Of a stretch of DNA of 64,000 nucleotides, positions 7,831 through 16,755 are shown piece by piece. The stretch comes from Paenibacillus marchantiophytorum (lineage in GTDB: Bacteria; Bacillota; Bacilli; Paenibacillales; NBRC-103111). Location of the stretch: NCBI RefSeq assembly GCF_014640555.1, contig NZ_BMHE01000035.1, forward strand, positions 17,480 through 81,479, written 5' to 3'. A model generated the notes under the pieces. It searched no databases. It was given only the letters and a program-made list of their open reading frames with translations, and was not told the origin of the DNA. Each line of letters begins with the position of its first letter. Position 1 is the stretch's first letter. Made by a program: the position numbers and the translations under genes.

Positions 7831-9189
7831 ATGAACTTTCATAAAATCCTAATAGCGAACCGAGGAGAAATAGCTGTCCGTATTATCCGGGCTTGTCGTG
7901 AGCTTGGCATTTACAGCGTGGCTGTTTATTCGGAAGCAGATCGTGATGCTCTGCATGTGCGATTAGCCGATGAAGCCTATTGTATTGGACCGACTGCCTC
8001 CAAGGACAGCTATTTGAACTTTACGAACCTGATGAGCGTGGCTACGTTGACAGAATGTGATGCCATTCATCCGGGGTATGGGTTTCTAGCAGAAAATGCG
8101 GACTTCGCAGAAATTTGCGAAAGCTGCAATATCACGTTTATTGGACCTTCACCCGATGCGATTAGTCGCATGGGCGATAAGGCGGTTGCCAAGCAAACGA
8201 TGAAAGAAGCCAAAGTGCCGATCATTCCAGGTTCTGATGGTTTGGTCGACAATGTCGACGACGCGATTGTTATTGCGCGGGATATCGGATATCCGATTAT
8301 TATCAAAGCAACAGCAGGCGGCGGCGGCAAAGGTATTCGTATTGCCGAGAATGAGGATACGCTCGTTCAACAAATCACGGCTGCGCAGCAAGAAGCTCAG
8401 AATGCTTTCGGTAATGCCGGCATTTATTTGGAGAAATATTTGACGGGGATGAAGCATGTTGAGATTCAAATTCTAGCCGATAAGCACGGAAATGTAGTTC
8501 ACTTAGGTGAACGCGATTGCTCCGTGCAGCGACGCAGACAGAAGCTCGTAGAAGAAGCACCTTGTCCGATTCTGACGGAGGAAACGCGTACAGCGATGGG
8601 GCAAGCAGCCGTTCGCGCTGCCAAAGCGGTGAATTACTCCGGAGCGGGTACGTTAGAGTTCCTGCTGGGTCCTGACGGCAATTACTATTTCATGGAAATG
8701 AATACACGAATTCAAGTGGAACATCCCGTAACCGAGATGATAACGGGTATCGATATCATTCAAGAGATGATTCGCGTTGCTGAAGGCAACCCGCTTTCGT
8801 TCAAACAAGAAGATGTGCGCATCAATGGCTGGGCTATCGAATGCCGTGTCAATGCGGAAGATCCGAATCGCAACTTCATGCCTTCGGCTGGTCAAGTGAA
8901 GTTTTACCTGCCTCCCGGTGGCTTCGGCGTTCGTGTAGACAGCGCAGTCTATCCAGGGTACACGATTCCTCCGCACTACGATTCCATGATCGCGAAGTTG
9001 ATTGTATGGGGGAGTACGCGTGATGAAGCGATTGCCCGCATGAAACGAGCACTTAATGAGTTCGCTGTTGATGGCGTGAATACGACGATCCCCTTCCATT
9101 TGAAACTTCTCGAGCATAAGAAATTTATCAAGGGTGACCATGATATTAAGTTCTTGGAAGAGCATGATGTGAACGATGCGGATTCGTAA
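7831..9189 (+). CDS. accC: acetyl-CoA carboxylase biotin carboxylase subunit
   Basis: 452 residues, the usual length. Visible are the N-terminal ILIANRGEIAVRIIRA, the ATP-grasp glycine loop KATAGGGGKGIRI, and the active-site run MEMNTRIQVEHPVTE. The enzyme carboxylates biotin on AccB using ATP and bicarbonate. A strong TTAGGAGG precedes the ATG. Confidence 0.98.
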   Translation: MNFHKILIANRGEIAVRIIRACRELGIYSVAVYSEADRDALHVRLADEAYCIGPTASKDSYLNFTNLMSVATLTECDAIHPGYGFLAENADFAEICESCNITFIGPSPDAISRMGDKAVAKQTMKEAKVPIIPGSDGLVDNVDDAIVIARDIGYPIIIKATAGGGGKGIRIAENEDTLVQQITAAQQEAQNAFGNAGIYLEKYLTGMKHVEIQILADKHGNVVHLGERDCSVQRRRQKLVEEAPCPILTEETRTAMGQAAVRAAKAVNYSGAGTLEFLLGPDGNYYFMEMNTRIQVEHPVTEMITGIDIIQEMIRVAEGNPLSFKQEDVRINGWAIECRVNAEDPNRNFMPSAGQVKFYLPPGGFGVRVDSAVYPGYTIPPHYDSMIAKLIVWGSTRDEAIARMKRALNEFAVDGVNTTIPFHLKLLEHKKFIKGDHDIKFLEEHDVNDADS

Positions 9190-9205
9190 ATTCTAAGAGA
9201 ATCAT

Positions 9206-9234
9206 TTGTCATATTTTTGGCCAAATGGTATAGT
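9206..9234 (+). promoter_or_regulatory. sigma-A promoter of the asp23-amaP group
   Basis: TTGTCA at 9206-9211 and TATAGT at 9229-9234 are 17 bases apart, five-of-six matches each. It lies about 100 bp before the Asp23 gene and gives that gene expression separate from accBC. Confidence 0.7.
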
Positions 9235-9334
9235 AATAAATTAAGATAGCTTATCCATTCCTTGGATCAAGCTCTAGGAAAAAGTTCATTTTACGAAGCG
9301 TAGTTGCTTCACAAAAATCTAAGGAGGTGCCCCA

Positions 9335-9748
9335 ATGAGCACAATCGCTCCGGATTACGTCAAAACAGATATAGGCAGCATCCAGATTGCCCCCGAGGTT
9401 ATTGAAATCATTGCCGGTTTGGCAACGGTAGAAGTCCAAGGTGTAGCGGGGATGAGTGGCGGATTAGCTGGCGGTATTGCTGAATTGCTTGGACGCAAAA
9501 ATTTGTCCAAAGGCGTAAAGGTAGAAGTCGGACAACGTGAAGCGGCCATTGACGTCTCCATCATCATTGAATATGGAAACCGAATTCCAGAAGTTGCAAG
9601 TGACATTCAAAACAATGTGAAGAATGCCATTGAATCAATGACAGGCTTAAACGTTGTTGAGGTTAATGTTCATATTCATGATGTGCATTTTAAACAGGCA
9701 GAGAAACCGGTTGAAGAAGAAACAGCAGCTGCCCATCGTGTGAAATAG
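9335..9748 (+). CDS. yqhY: Asp23/Gls24 family envelope stress protein (YqhY-like)
   Basis: 137 residues with the Asp23 core: EVIEIIAGLATVEVQGVAGMSGG, then a domain ending VVEVNVHIHDVHF. In B. subtilis the orthologue YqhY also sits behind accBC and affects acetyl-CoA carboxylase activity. Asp23 proteins are held at the membrane by AmaP, which is encoded next. TAAGGAGGTG lies before the ATG. Confidence 0.93.
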   Translation: MSTIAPDYVKTDIGSIQIAPEVIEIIAGLATVEVQGVAGMSGGLAGGIAELLGRKNLSKGVKVEVGQREAAIDVSIIIEYGNRIPEVASDIQNNVKNAIESMTGLNVVEVNVHIHDVHFKQAEKPVEEETAAAHRVK

Positions 9749-9778
9749 GCGGAATTGCTGCATCCATATGGATCAATT

Positions 9779-9807
9779 GAAACCCCCTACAGGTTGCAGG
9801 GGGTTTC
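9779..9807 (+). terminator. hairpin between asp23 and amaP
   Basis: GAAACCCCCT at 9779-9788 pairs perfectly with AGGGGGTTTC at 9798-9807. The tail is CTCT rather than a clean T-run, so it may attenuate rather than stop transcription into amaP. Confidence 0.6.
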
Positions 9808-9835
9808 CTCTAACTTAGGAAGGGGACAAGCTTAC

Positions 9836-10396
9836 GTGGGTAAAATTGTGGACAGGCTCTTGCTTCTTCTTTATAGTCTAATTATTTTAGTTGCTTCTAT
9901 CGTTGTATTGTTCACAGCTTCAAGCTGGATCCCGTTAGAACAAGCAGGTCAAACATTGAGTAATTTCTATTTTGACAAAAACTATGCCTACCCAGCTATT
10001 ACAATCAGCTTGATCATGCTGCTTATCTCGGTTCGCTTTCTCATCCTGACTCTCCGTCGCGGCCGCGCTCAAGCGCCGTCTATCGATCAAAGAACAGATT
10101 TTGGGGATATCCGCATTTCGATTGAGACCGTGGAGAATCTTTCGTTGAAAGCTGCGGGACGTACCAAAGGGGCCAAAGATCTTAGAGCGCGCGTAAGAGT
10201 GAACCAATCCGGCCTAGAAATTACGATTAGAACGATTGTTGATGGAGAAAGTTCGATTCCAGAATTAACGGAAGAGATGCAAAATACTGTGAAAAGTTAC
10301 ATAGAAGACATTACCGGCATTCCAGTTGCTTCCGTAACCGTATTCGTTGCGAACATCGTGCAATCAGCTCCAACTTTTAAAAGCCGAGTCGAATAG
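9836..10396 (+). CDS. amaP: alkaline shock response membrane anchor protein AmaP
   Basis: 186 residues with two membrane helices (about residues 6-30 and 50-70) and a C-terminal Asp23-like soluble domain with RVRVNQSGLEITIRTIVDG. AmaP anchors Asp23 at the membrane in staphylococci. The GTG at 9836 is chosen because AGGAAGGGG precedes it by about 11 bases; the frame further up, to 9755, runs through the terminator hairpin. Confidence 0.88.
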   Translation: MGKIVDRLLLLLYSLIILVASIVVLFTASSWIPLEQAGQTLSNFYFDKNYAYPAITISLIMLLISVRFLILTLRRGRAQAPSIDQRTDFGDIRISIETVENLSLKAAGRTKGAKDLRARVRVNQSGLEITIRTIVDGESSIPELTEEMQNTVKSYIEDITGIPVASVTVFVANIVQSAPTFKSRVE

Positions 10397-10410
10397 AGGT
10401 GAACCCACTC

Positions 10411-10638
10411 ATGTGGAATGAGCTTTGGGCGTCCCATAGGGGCAAAGTGTGCGGAGTGGCAGCAGGCGTTTTTTTTGGCTTCATTTATTTATTTTTTGGA
10501 TTTTGGGACATGTTGATCTTTGGTTTCATCGTTTTGCTCGGATATTATATCGGCAACAAGCTGGATCGCAAGGAAAGTTTCGTCATGCTGGAAGACATTT
10601 GGCGCTATCTCACGCAAAAATGGAGAATGTTTCGCTAA
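10411..10638 (+). CDS. DUF2273 family small membrane protein
   Basis: 75 residues with two close membrane helices (GVAAGVFFGFIYLFFGF and MLIFGFIVLLGYYIGN) and a basic tail. DUF2273 proteins accompany Asp23 and AmaP in many Firmicutes, as here. GAGGTG nine bases before the ATG at 10411 decides the start over a GTG at 10399. Confidence 0.88.
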   Translation: MWNELWASHRGKVCGVAAGVFFGFIYLFFGFWDMLIFGFIVLLGYYIGNKLDRKESFVMLEDIWRYLTQKWRMFR

Positions 10639-10668
10639 AATCCCTGGTTCATCCATGGATTTTTTTGT
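10637..10668 (+). terminator. terminator after the DUF2273 gene
   Basis: AAATCCCTGG and CCATGGATTT form a short hairpin with one mismatch, followed by seven T residues. A possible -10 (TATACT at 10691-10696) for nusB follows, but its -35 is weak. Confidence 0.6.
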
Positions 10669-10766
10669 TTGGATTCATTCCAATATGACGTATACTAGTA
10701 AAAAGAGTTTTAAGGACGAAGAACAGAAGTCAGTTTTGCCAGAGCAAAACGTCTAGGAGGACCATA

Positions 10767-11225
10767 ATGAAACGCAGAGTGGCACGAGAAATTGCTGTAC
10801 AAAGTCTTTATCAAATTCAGATGAACGAGGCAACCCCTCAGGAAGCTGTGCAAGTCGCGATTCATGAAGCAGAGAATGACAATGAGACAGGTCTGGATTT
10901 CAAAGGGGAGAAAATAGATCCGGTCTATATTGTAGAATTAGTTGAAGGAACCTATAGTCATAAAGTTAGCATCGACGAGCTGCTGGAAGAGTACCTCAAA
11001 GGCTGGGCTATGGACAGGCTCTCACGTGTGGATCGTGAAGTGCTGCGTTTGGCTGTCTACGAAATGTTATATAGAGACGATGTTCCACCAAAAGTTGTCG
11101 TGAATGAAGCGATTGATCTGTCGAAGCATTATGGGACAGACGAGTCTGGCAAGTTCGTGAATGGCGTTCTGGGTAAAATGATTAAGGAAGTCGACGACCT
11201 CAAAAGCAAAGTATCGCCGTCATAA
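10767..11225 (+). CDS. nusB: transcription antitermination factor NusB
   Basis: 152 residues, all-helical NusB fold. MKRRVAREIAVQSLYQ at the N-terminus and DRVDREVLRLAVYEM, then VVVNEAIDLSKHYG near the C-terminus are family hallmarks. NusB with NusE binds boxA of rRNA operons. CTAGGAGGACC precedes the ATG. Confidence 0.96.
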   Translation: MKRRVAREIAVQSLYQIQMNEATPQEAVQVAIHEAENDNETGLDFKGEKIDPVYIVELVEGTYSHKVSIDELLEEYLKGWAMDRLSRVDREVLRLAVYEMLYRDDVPPKVVVNEAIDLSKHYGTDESGKFVNGVLGKMIKEVDDLKSKVSPS

Positions 11226-11328
11226 TTTAATTTGATAATACGAACCATTTCTATATAGCAAGCGATGTATTCGTAAGTACTACCTTACGATGTTAGCTTA
11301 TCCACGAAAATTCTGAGGGGGAAATAGC

Positions 11329-12195
11329 GTGTCTGGACAAGTTATTAACGGAAAAGAATTGGTAAGTTCCATTCGTGAGGAGATCAGGAGAGATGCAGCG
11401 GCACTAACAGCTGGCGGCAATCAACCTGGTCTTGTTGTTGTTATTGTGGGGGAAGATGCTGCTTCACAGGTTTACGTTAGAAATAAGGCAAAAGCATGTG
11501 ATGATGTAGGGGTATATTCGGAAGTCCATAGCCTGCCTGAGCAAACGACACAACAAGAATTAATTGATCTGATTCACCGATTTAATAGCGATAGCCGAAT
11601 TAACGGAATTCTCGTTCAATCCCCACTGCCAAAGCATATCAATGAAGAAGCCGTTGTGGATGAAATTGACCCGTTGAAAGATGTGGATTGCTTCCATCCA
11701 GTGAACGTCGGCAATTTGATGATTGGCAAAGACGGCATGAAGCCTTGTACCCCACATGGGGTTATCGAAATTCTGAAACGTACGGGCGTTGACATTGCAG
11801 GCAAGCATGCTGTAGTTGTCGGGAGAAGCAATATTGTCGGTAAACCGATGGCTATGCTGCTTTTGCGTGAGCACGCTACCGTATCGGTCGTTCATTCCCG
11901 CACTCCGAATATGGAGGAAATTACGAAGCAAGCCGACATTCTCGTTGTAGCTGTAGGGAAGGCTCATTTGATCAAAGCACATCATGTGAAACCAGGCGCA
12001 GTTGTTATCGATGTAGGGATGAATCGTCCAGCTGACGGGAAGTTGACAGGAGACGTTGACTTCGAAGCGGTAAAAGAAATTGCCAGTGCAATCACACCTG
12101 TACCAGGTTGTGTGGGACCGATGACAATCACCATGCTGCTGCGCAATACGGTTGATGCCGCAGCACGTGCAGCCAAATCGAATGTGAGTGTTTAA
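11329..12195 (+). CDS. folD: bifunctional methylene-THF dehydrogenase / cyclohydrolase FolD
   Basis: 288 residues with a GTG start preceded by GAGGGGGAAA. The catalytic region YVRNKAKACDDVG and the NADP-binding GRSNIVGKPMAMLL are clear, as is the C-terminal PGCVGPMTITMLL. The enzyme interconverts 5,10-methylene-THF and 10-formyl-THF. It heads the folD-xseA-xseB-ispA run seen in bacilli. Confidence 0.97.
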   Translation: MSGQVINGKELVSSIREEIRRDAAALTAGGNQPGLVVVIVGEDAASQVYVRNKAKACDDVGVYSEVHSLPEQTTQQELIDLIHRFNSDSRINGILVQSPLPKHINEEAVVDEIDPLKDVDCFHPVNVGNLMIGKDGMKPCTPHGVIEILKRTGVDIAGKHAVVVGRSNIVGKPMAMLLLREHATVSVVHSRTPNMEEITKQADILVVAVGKAHLIKAHHVKPGAVVIDVGMNRPADGKLTGDVDFEAVKEIASAITPVPGCVGPMTITMLLRNTVDAAARAAKSNVSV

Positions 12196-12203
12196 TCGGG
12201 CTT

Positions 12204-13574
12204 ATGGCGAGAAACGACACGAAGATCTTATCGGTCAAGGAATTAAATCGATATATTAAACTGTTGCTTGAAGGCGATTCCCGTCTTCAAGATGTCTGGG
12301 TGCGCGGTGAAATCTCCAATTTCACCCATCATTCCAGTGGGCATATGTATTTCACGATCAAAGATGCCGAAGGCAGATTGAAAAGCATTATGTTTGCTTC
12401 TCATAACCAGAAGCTCGGATTTATTCCCAAAGAGGGAACGAAAGTGATCGCTCGCGGCAATATCTCCGTATATGAAAGAGACGGAGCTTATCAGTTCTAT
12501 GTCACCGCGATGCAGCCGGATGGCATCGGCAGTCTGTATCTGGCCTTCGAGCAGCTGAAGAAGAAGCTCGAAGTCGAGGGGCTGTTCGCCGCGGAGCGCA
12601 AGAGACCGATTCCTCGGTTTCCGCGCGCGATCGGCGTAATCACGTCGCCAACTGGAGCCGCGGTGCGTGATGTTATCATCACGCTGCAGCGCCGCTACCC
12701 GTCGGTTCAGATTCTTCTGTACCCTGTGCTGGTACAGGGCGCGCAAGCGGGGCCTTCGATCGTTAAGGCGATCGAAGCCATGAATAGACTCGGGGAAGCC
12801 GATGTGCTCATCGTAGGCCGCGGAGGCGGCTCCTTGGAGGAGCTGTGGGCGTTCAACGAGGAGATCGTCGCGCGGGCCATCGCCGCCTCCGCTATTCCCG
12901 TCATCTCGGCCGTCGGCCATGAGACGGACTTCACGATCGCGGACTTCGTCGCCGATCTGAGAGCGCCGACGCCTACGGCGGCGGCTGAGCTCGCGGTGCC
13001 GAACCACCTCGAGCTGAAGCAACAGCTGGCGCAGCAGTCGCAGCGGCTGCACTACGGGCTGCTTCAGCAGCTGCGCCGCAAGCAGGAACGGCTGGAGCGC
13101 GCGAAGCGCTCCGCGTTCCTGACGAACCCCCGCAGGCAGCTGCTCATGCAGCCTGCCGAGCGGCTCGACCGGCTGGCGGAGCAGCTCGGTTACCGCATGC
13201 GCCAGCGCGTCGCCAAGCTGACGGAGCGCCACATGAAGCTGGAGCGCAGCTTATCCAGCTTCAACCCCAAAGAGCAGGCCGTGTTCGCGAAGAGCCGCCT
13301 GGATACAGCGGGGCGGCAGATGCTCACGGCCATGCAGACCCTCCTGCGCTCGAAGAAGCAGGAGTGGCAGTCAGGCGTCCGTCACTTGGACGCCCTCAGC
13401 CCGCTGAAGGTCATGCAGCGGGGCTACAGCTTGGCGTATGACGACCAAGAGCAGCAGCTCATTCGTTCCGTTACCCAAGTACAGGTGGGGGATACGGTGA
13501 AGATTCGCCTGAAAGATGGCCGATTGAATTGTCAGGTATCGGGGATGGAGGAGAACAAAGATGTCAACGAGTGA
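12204..13574 (+). CDS. xseA: exodeoxyribonuclease VII large subunit
   Basis: 456 residues. An N-terminal OB-fold (HSSGHMYFTIKDAEG) is followed by the catalytic domain (VITSPTGAAVRDVI, GRGGGSLEELWAFNEE, SAVGHETDFTIADFVADLRAPTPTAAAE split over the core) and a long coiled-coil C-terminus. ExoVII degrades single-stranded DNA. The stretch from about 12540 to 13420 is strikingly GC-rich compared with both gene ends and the neighbours. The gene overlaps xseB by 14 bases. Confidence 0.97.
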   Translation: MARNDTKILSVKELNRYIKLLLEGDSRLQDVWVRGEISNFTHHSSGHMYFTIKDAEGRLKSIMFASHNQKLGFIPKEGTKVIARGNISVYERDGAYQFYVTAMQPDGIGSLYLAFEQLKKKLEVEGLFAAERKRPIPRFPRAIGVITSPTGAAVRDVIITLQRRYPSVQILLYPVLVQGAQAGPSIVKAIEAMNRLGEADVLIVGRGGGSLEELWAFNEEIVARAIAASAIPVISAVGHETDFTIADFVADLRAPTPTAAAELAVPNHLELKQQLAQQSQRLHYGLLQQLRRKQERLERAKRSAFLTNPRRQLLMQPAERLDRLAEQLGYRMRQRVAKLTERHMKLERSLSSFNPKEQAVFAKSRLDTAGRQMLTAMQTLLRSKKQEWQSGVRHLDALSPLKVMQRGYSLAYDDQEQQLIRSVTQVQVGDTVKIRLKDGRLNCQVSGMEENKDVNE

Positions 13575-13815
13575 AACCGAAGTTAGCTTCGAACAAGCGA
13601 TTGAGCAGCTGGAGCGCATAGTGGCTCAGTTGGAGAGCGGGGATGTACCGCTGGAGAAAGCGATTGAATTGTATCAGGAAGGCGTTCGACTCTCGCATCT
13701 ATGCGGGGTGAAGCTTGAACAAGTGGAAAAGAAAATTGAGATGCTGGTTGAAGGGGAAGCAGGCACTGTAAGCAGAAAGCCTTTCCAACCTGCCTTGGAA
13801 GATAAGGGGAATTAG
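13561..13815 (+). CDS. xseB: exodeoxyribonuclease VII small subunit
   Basis: 84 residues; the helical hairpin FEQAIEQLERIVAQLESGDVPLE followed by KAIELYQEGVRLSHLC is the XseB signature. Several copies bind one XseA chain. GGAGGAGAACAAAG at the end of xseA supplies the ribosome site, consistent with coupled translation. Confidence 0.96.
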   Translation: MSTSETEVSFEQAIEQLERIVAQLESGDVPLEKAIELYQEGVRLSHLCGVKLEQVEKKIEMLVEGEAGTVSRKPFQPALEDKGN

Positions 13816-13816
13816 G

Positions 13817-14722
13817 TTGAAGACGACGTCCACCATTCAGGAATATATCGCTTCCCATGTCGACATGGTCGAAGCTGCATTAATACAAGCATTGCCCGCA
13901 AAATGGGATGTTCCCAGTTCTCTTAGGGAGTCTATGAACTACTCCTTAATGGCAGGGGGCAAAAGACTGCGCCCAATCATGGTGCTCGCGGCAGCGGAGG
14001 CTCTTGGAGGCTCCCAGGCAGCGGCCTTGCCAGTAGCCTTGGCCATCGAAATGGTTCATACCTATTCGCTGGTTCACGATGATCTGCCGGCAATGGACAA
14101 TGATGATTACCGCCGAGGCAAGCTGACGAACCACAAGGTCTACGGAGAAGCTATGGCTATTCTGGCCGGAGACGCGCTGCTCACTCAAGCGTTCTACAGC
14201 GTCACCAGAGCTCACCGAGAGCACGCCATCCCAGCAGAGCGGGTGCTTGCCATTACCGAGGAACTGGCCGTATATGCTGGAGCTCGCGGGATGGTAGGCG
14301 GTCAAGCCGCGGATATGCTTGGCGAGCAAGGGCTAACCAAGCTCGAGGAACTGGAATTCATTCACTTGCACAAAACAAGCGATCTCATTGTCTTCTCCTT
14401 GCGCGCAGGCGCTCATATCGCTGGGGCCACGGAAGCGCAGCTTAGTGCTTTGACGGACTTCGGCAATGCAATCGGGTTAGCTTTTCAAATTCAGGACGAT
14501 ATTTTGGATATTATCGGCGATGAACAGAAGCTGGGCAAACCGGTCAAAAGCGATGAGAAACAGCAAAAGGTGACGTATCCTTATTTCATCGGACTCGAAG
14601 CTTCCGAGAAAAAAGTAAAGGAATTAACGCTTCAAGCCAAAGCGGCGCTCCTTCAAGCCGACCTGGCGAATCCAGAGCGCTTGCTGCAACTGGCGGATTA
14701 TTTGATGCAGCGAGACCACTAG
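13817..14722 (+). CDS. ispA: farnesyl diphosphate synthase (polyprenyl synthetase)
   Basis: 301 residues from a TTG start with AAGGGGA upstream. Both aspartate-rich motifs are present: HDDLPAMDNDD and FQIQDDILDIIGD. The enzyme condenses IPP with DMAPP and GPP, linking Dxs-made precursors to quinones and undecaprenol. It begins two bases after xseB, one operon. Confidence 0.95.
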   Translation: MKTTSTIQEYIASHVDMVEAALIQALPAKWDVPSSLRESMNYSLMAGGKRLRPIMVLAAAEALGGSQAAALPVALAIEMVHTYSLVHDDLPAMDNDDYRRGKLTNHKVYGEAMAILAGDALLTQAFYSVTRAHREHAIPAERVLAITEELAVYAGARGMVGGQAADMLGEQGLTKLEELEFIHLHKTSDLIVFSLRAGAHIAGATEAQLSALTDFGNAIGLAFQIQDDILDIIGDEQKLGKPVKSDEKQQKVTYPYFIGLEASEKKVKELTLQAKAALLQADLANPERLLQLADYLMQRDH

Positions 14723-14831
14723 GTTGGGGGCACCGAACAGTGCTCTCTTAGGTGGACTTACACGATTTACCCAAAACTATGATATAATGGTGGAATCTTA
14801 GCATTTTCACATTGAAAGTGAGGAAACAAGC

Positions 14832-16718
14832 GTGCTGCTCGAACAAATCAATCGGCCTGAGGACTTGAAACGGTTATCCTTGACGGAGCTTGAGACATTG
14901 GCAGGTGAAATCCGTCAATTTCTGATTGAAAAGCTGTCCGTTACAGGCGGACACCTTGCCCCGAACTTAGGAGTGGTTGAGCTCACTATTGCTTTACATA
15001 CCATGTTCCACAGCCCGTATGATAAATTGATTTTTGACGTGGGCCATCAAGCTTACGTTCACAAAATTTTAACCGGTCGCAAAGATAAATTTGATACATT
15101 ACGCAAATACAAAGGGCTTTGTGGCTTTGTCAAACGTTCCGAAAGCGAACATGACGTCTGGGAGGCAGGACACAGCTCAACTTCTCTCTCCGCCGCTATG
15201 GGGATGGCGATGGCTCGCGATTTAAAAGGTGAACACAACAAAGTTGTTGCCATTATTGGTGATGGCGCAATAACTGGTGGCATGGCGCTGGAAGCCATGA
15301 ATCATATTGGTCACGAAAAGAAAAATATTATGGTCATTCTGAATGACAACGAAATGTCCATTGCGCCTAACGTAGGTGCTATTCATAATTATTTAAGCAA
15401 AATTCGTTCGGATCGTCATTATTTGAAAGCCAAAGAAGAAGTCGAACATTTACTGAAGAAAATTCCTGCCATCGGCGGCACGCTAGCCAAAACAGCGGAA
15501 AAGCTGAAGGACAGTCTGAAATATTTTGTTCTCAATGGCGTTTGGTTCGAAGAGCTTGGTTTCACCTATATTGGTCCTATCGATGGACACAATTTGCATG
15601 TACTATTCGAAACACTTAAGCAAGCAGAAAAAGTAAACGGTCCTGTGCTGGTACATGTCGTTACAACCAAAGGAAAAGGCTATACACCTGCGGAAAAGGA
15701 TTCGCATACATGGCATGGCCTGGGACCTTACAAGATCGAATCAGGCCAAGTGCTTAAATCCGTAGGTCCCCCTATGTATACAGAAATTTTTGGCAATACA
15801 TTAATCGAACAGGCTGAGAAGGATTCACGTATTGTTGCTGTGACACCTGCCATGCCTGGCGGTTCCGGACTGCTGAAATTTGCGAAGCATTTCCCTGATC
15901 GGATGATTGATGTTGGGATTGCGGAGCAGCATGCGGCTACTTTGTGCGCGGGTCTGGCTAGTGAAGGGTTGAAGCCTGTTTTTGCCGTATATTCAACGTT
16001 CCTTCAGAGAGCATATGACCAAGTCGTGCATGATATTTGCCGCCCTAAGCTGAATGTTACATTCGCAATTGACCGTGCCGGTTTCGTTGGACCTGATGGG
16101 GAAACGCATCAAGGGGTATACGATATTTCCTTTTTGCGGACATTGCCGAATATGGTTTTGATGATGCCTAAGGATGAGAAGGAACTTCGTGACATGATGC
16201 AAACGGCACTTGAATACGAGGATGGTCCGATTGCCTATCGTTACCCACGCATCAATGGGATCGGAGTTAGTATAGACGAAGAGCCAACAGCGATTCCGAT
16301 TGGGAAGTGGGAAACACTTCGTGAAGGCGACTATGCCGCAGTGTTGGCTGTCGGTCCAATGGTTCAACTAGCTTTGGATGCTGCGGAGCAGTTGTCCAAA
16401 GAAGGCATTCATCTGCGTGTTGTGAATGCACGATTCATCAAACCGCTCGACGAAGCTTACTTGCTGCAGCTTGCCAGCGACTCCATTCCAGTCATTACAA
16501 TGGAAGAGGGGACAATCCAAGGTGGTTTCGGAAGTGCGGTGTTGGAATTTTATGCAGGTCACAATGTCGTTGGCATGCATGTGAACGTGATGGGAATTCC
16601 GGATTACTTTGTGGAGCATGGCTCCGTGAAGGAACAGCGTGAAGAAGTCGGTCTTACAACGACTAATTTAATTGCAGAAGTTAAGAAGCTAGTACCACGT
16701 AAACGACAACGGGCCTAG
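14832..16718 (+). CDS. dxs: 1-deoxy-D-xylulose-5-phosphate synthase
   Basis: 628 residues, full length, GTG start after GTGAGGAAAC. The thiamine-diphosphate motif GDGAITGGMALEAMNH and the central DRAGFVGPDGETHQG are visible, with a transketolase C-terminal domain. It makes DXP from pyruvate and glyceraldehyde 3-phosphate, the entry to the MEP isoprenoid pathway. A TATAAT at 14783-14788 suggests its own promoter, but I see no good -35. Confidence 0.97.
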   Translation: MLLEQINRPEDLKRLSLTELETLAGEIRQFLIEKLSVTGGHLAPNLGVVELTIALHTMFHSPYDKLIFDVGHQAYVHKILTGRKDKFDTLRKYKGLCGFVKRSESEHDVWEAGHSSTSLSAAMGMAMARDLKGEHNKVVAIIGDGAITGGMALEAMNHIGHEKKNIMVILNDNEMSIAPNVGAIHNYLSKIRSDRHYLKAKEEVEHLLKKIPAIGGTLAKTAEKLKDSLKYFVLNGVWFEELGFTYIGPIDGHNLHVLFETLKQAEKVNGPVLVHVVTTKGKGYTPAEKDSHTWHGLGPYKIESGQVLKSVGPPMYTEIFGNTLIEQAEKDSRIVAVTPAMPGGSGLLKFAKHFPDRMIDVGIAEQHAATLCAGLASEGLKPVFAVYSTFLQRAYDQVVHDICRPKLNVTFAIDRAGFVGPDGETHQGVYDISFLRTLPNMVLMMPKDEKELRDMMQTALEYEDGPIAYRYPRINGIGVSIDEEPTAIPIGKWETLREGDYAAVLAVGPMVQLALDAAEQLSKEGIHLRVVNARFIKPLDEAYLLQLASDSIPVITMEEGTIQGGFGSAVLEFYAGHNVVGMHVNVMGIPDYFVEHGSVKEQREEVGLTTTNLIAEVKKLVPRKRQRA

Positions 16719-16755
16719 GCCTCGTAACGATACGAATAGGAGTTACACAAACACA

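Noticed and set aside
12243..13232. 329-codon minus-strand frame within xseA
   Set aside because: GC-rich DNA lacks stop codons in shadow frames; the plus strand encodes a full XseA and the antisense product is Arg/Leu-rich with no domain.
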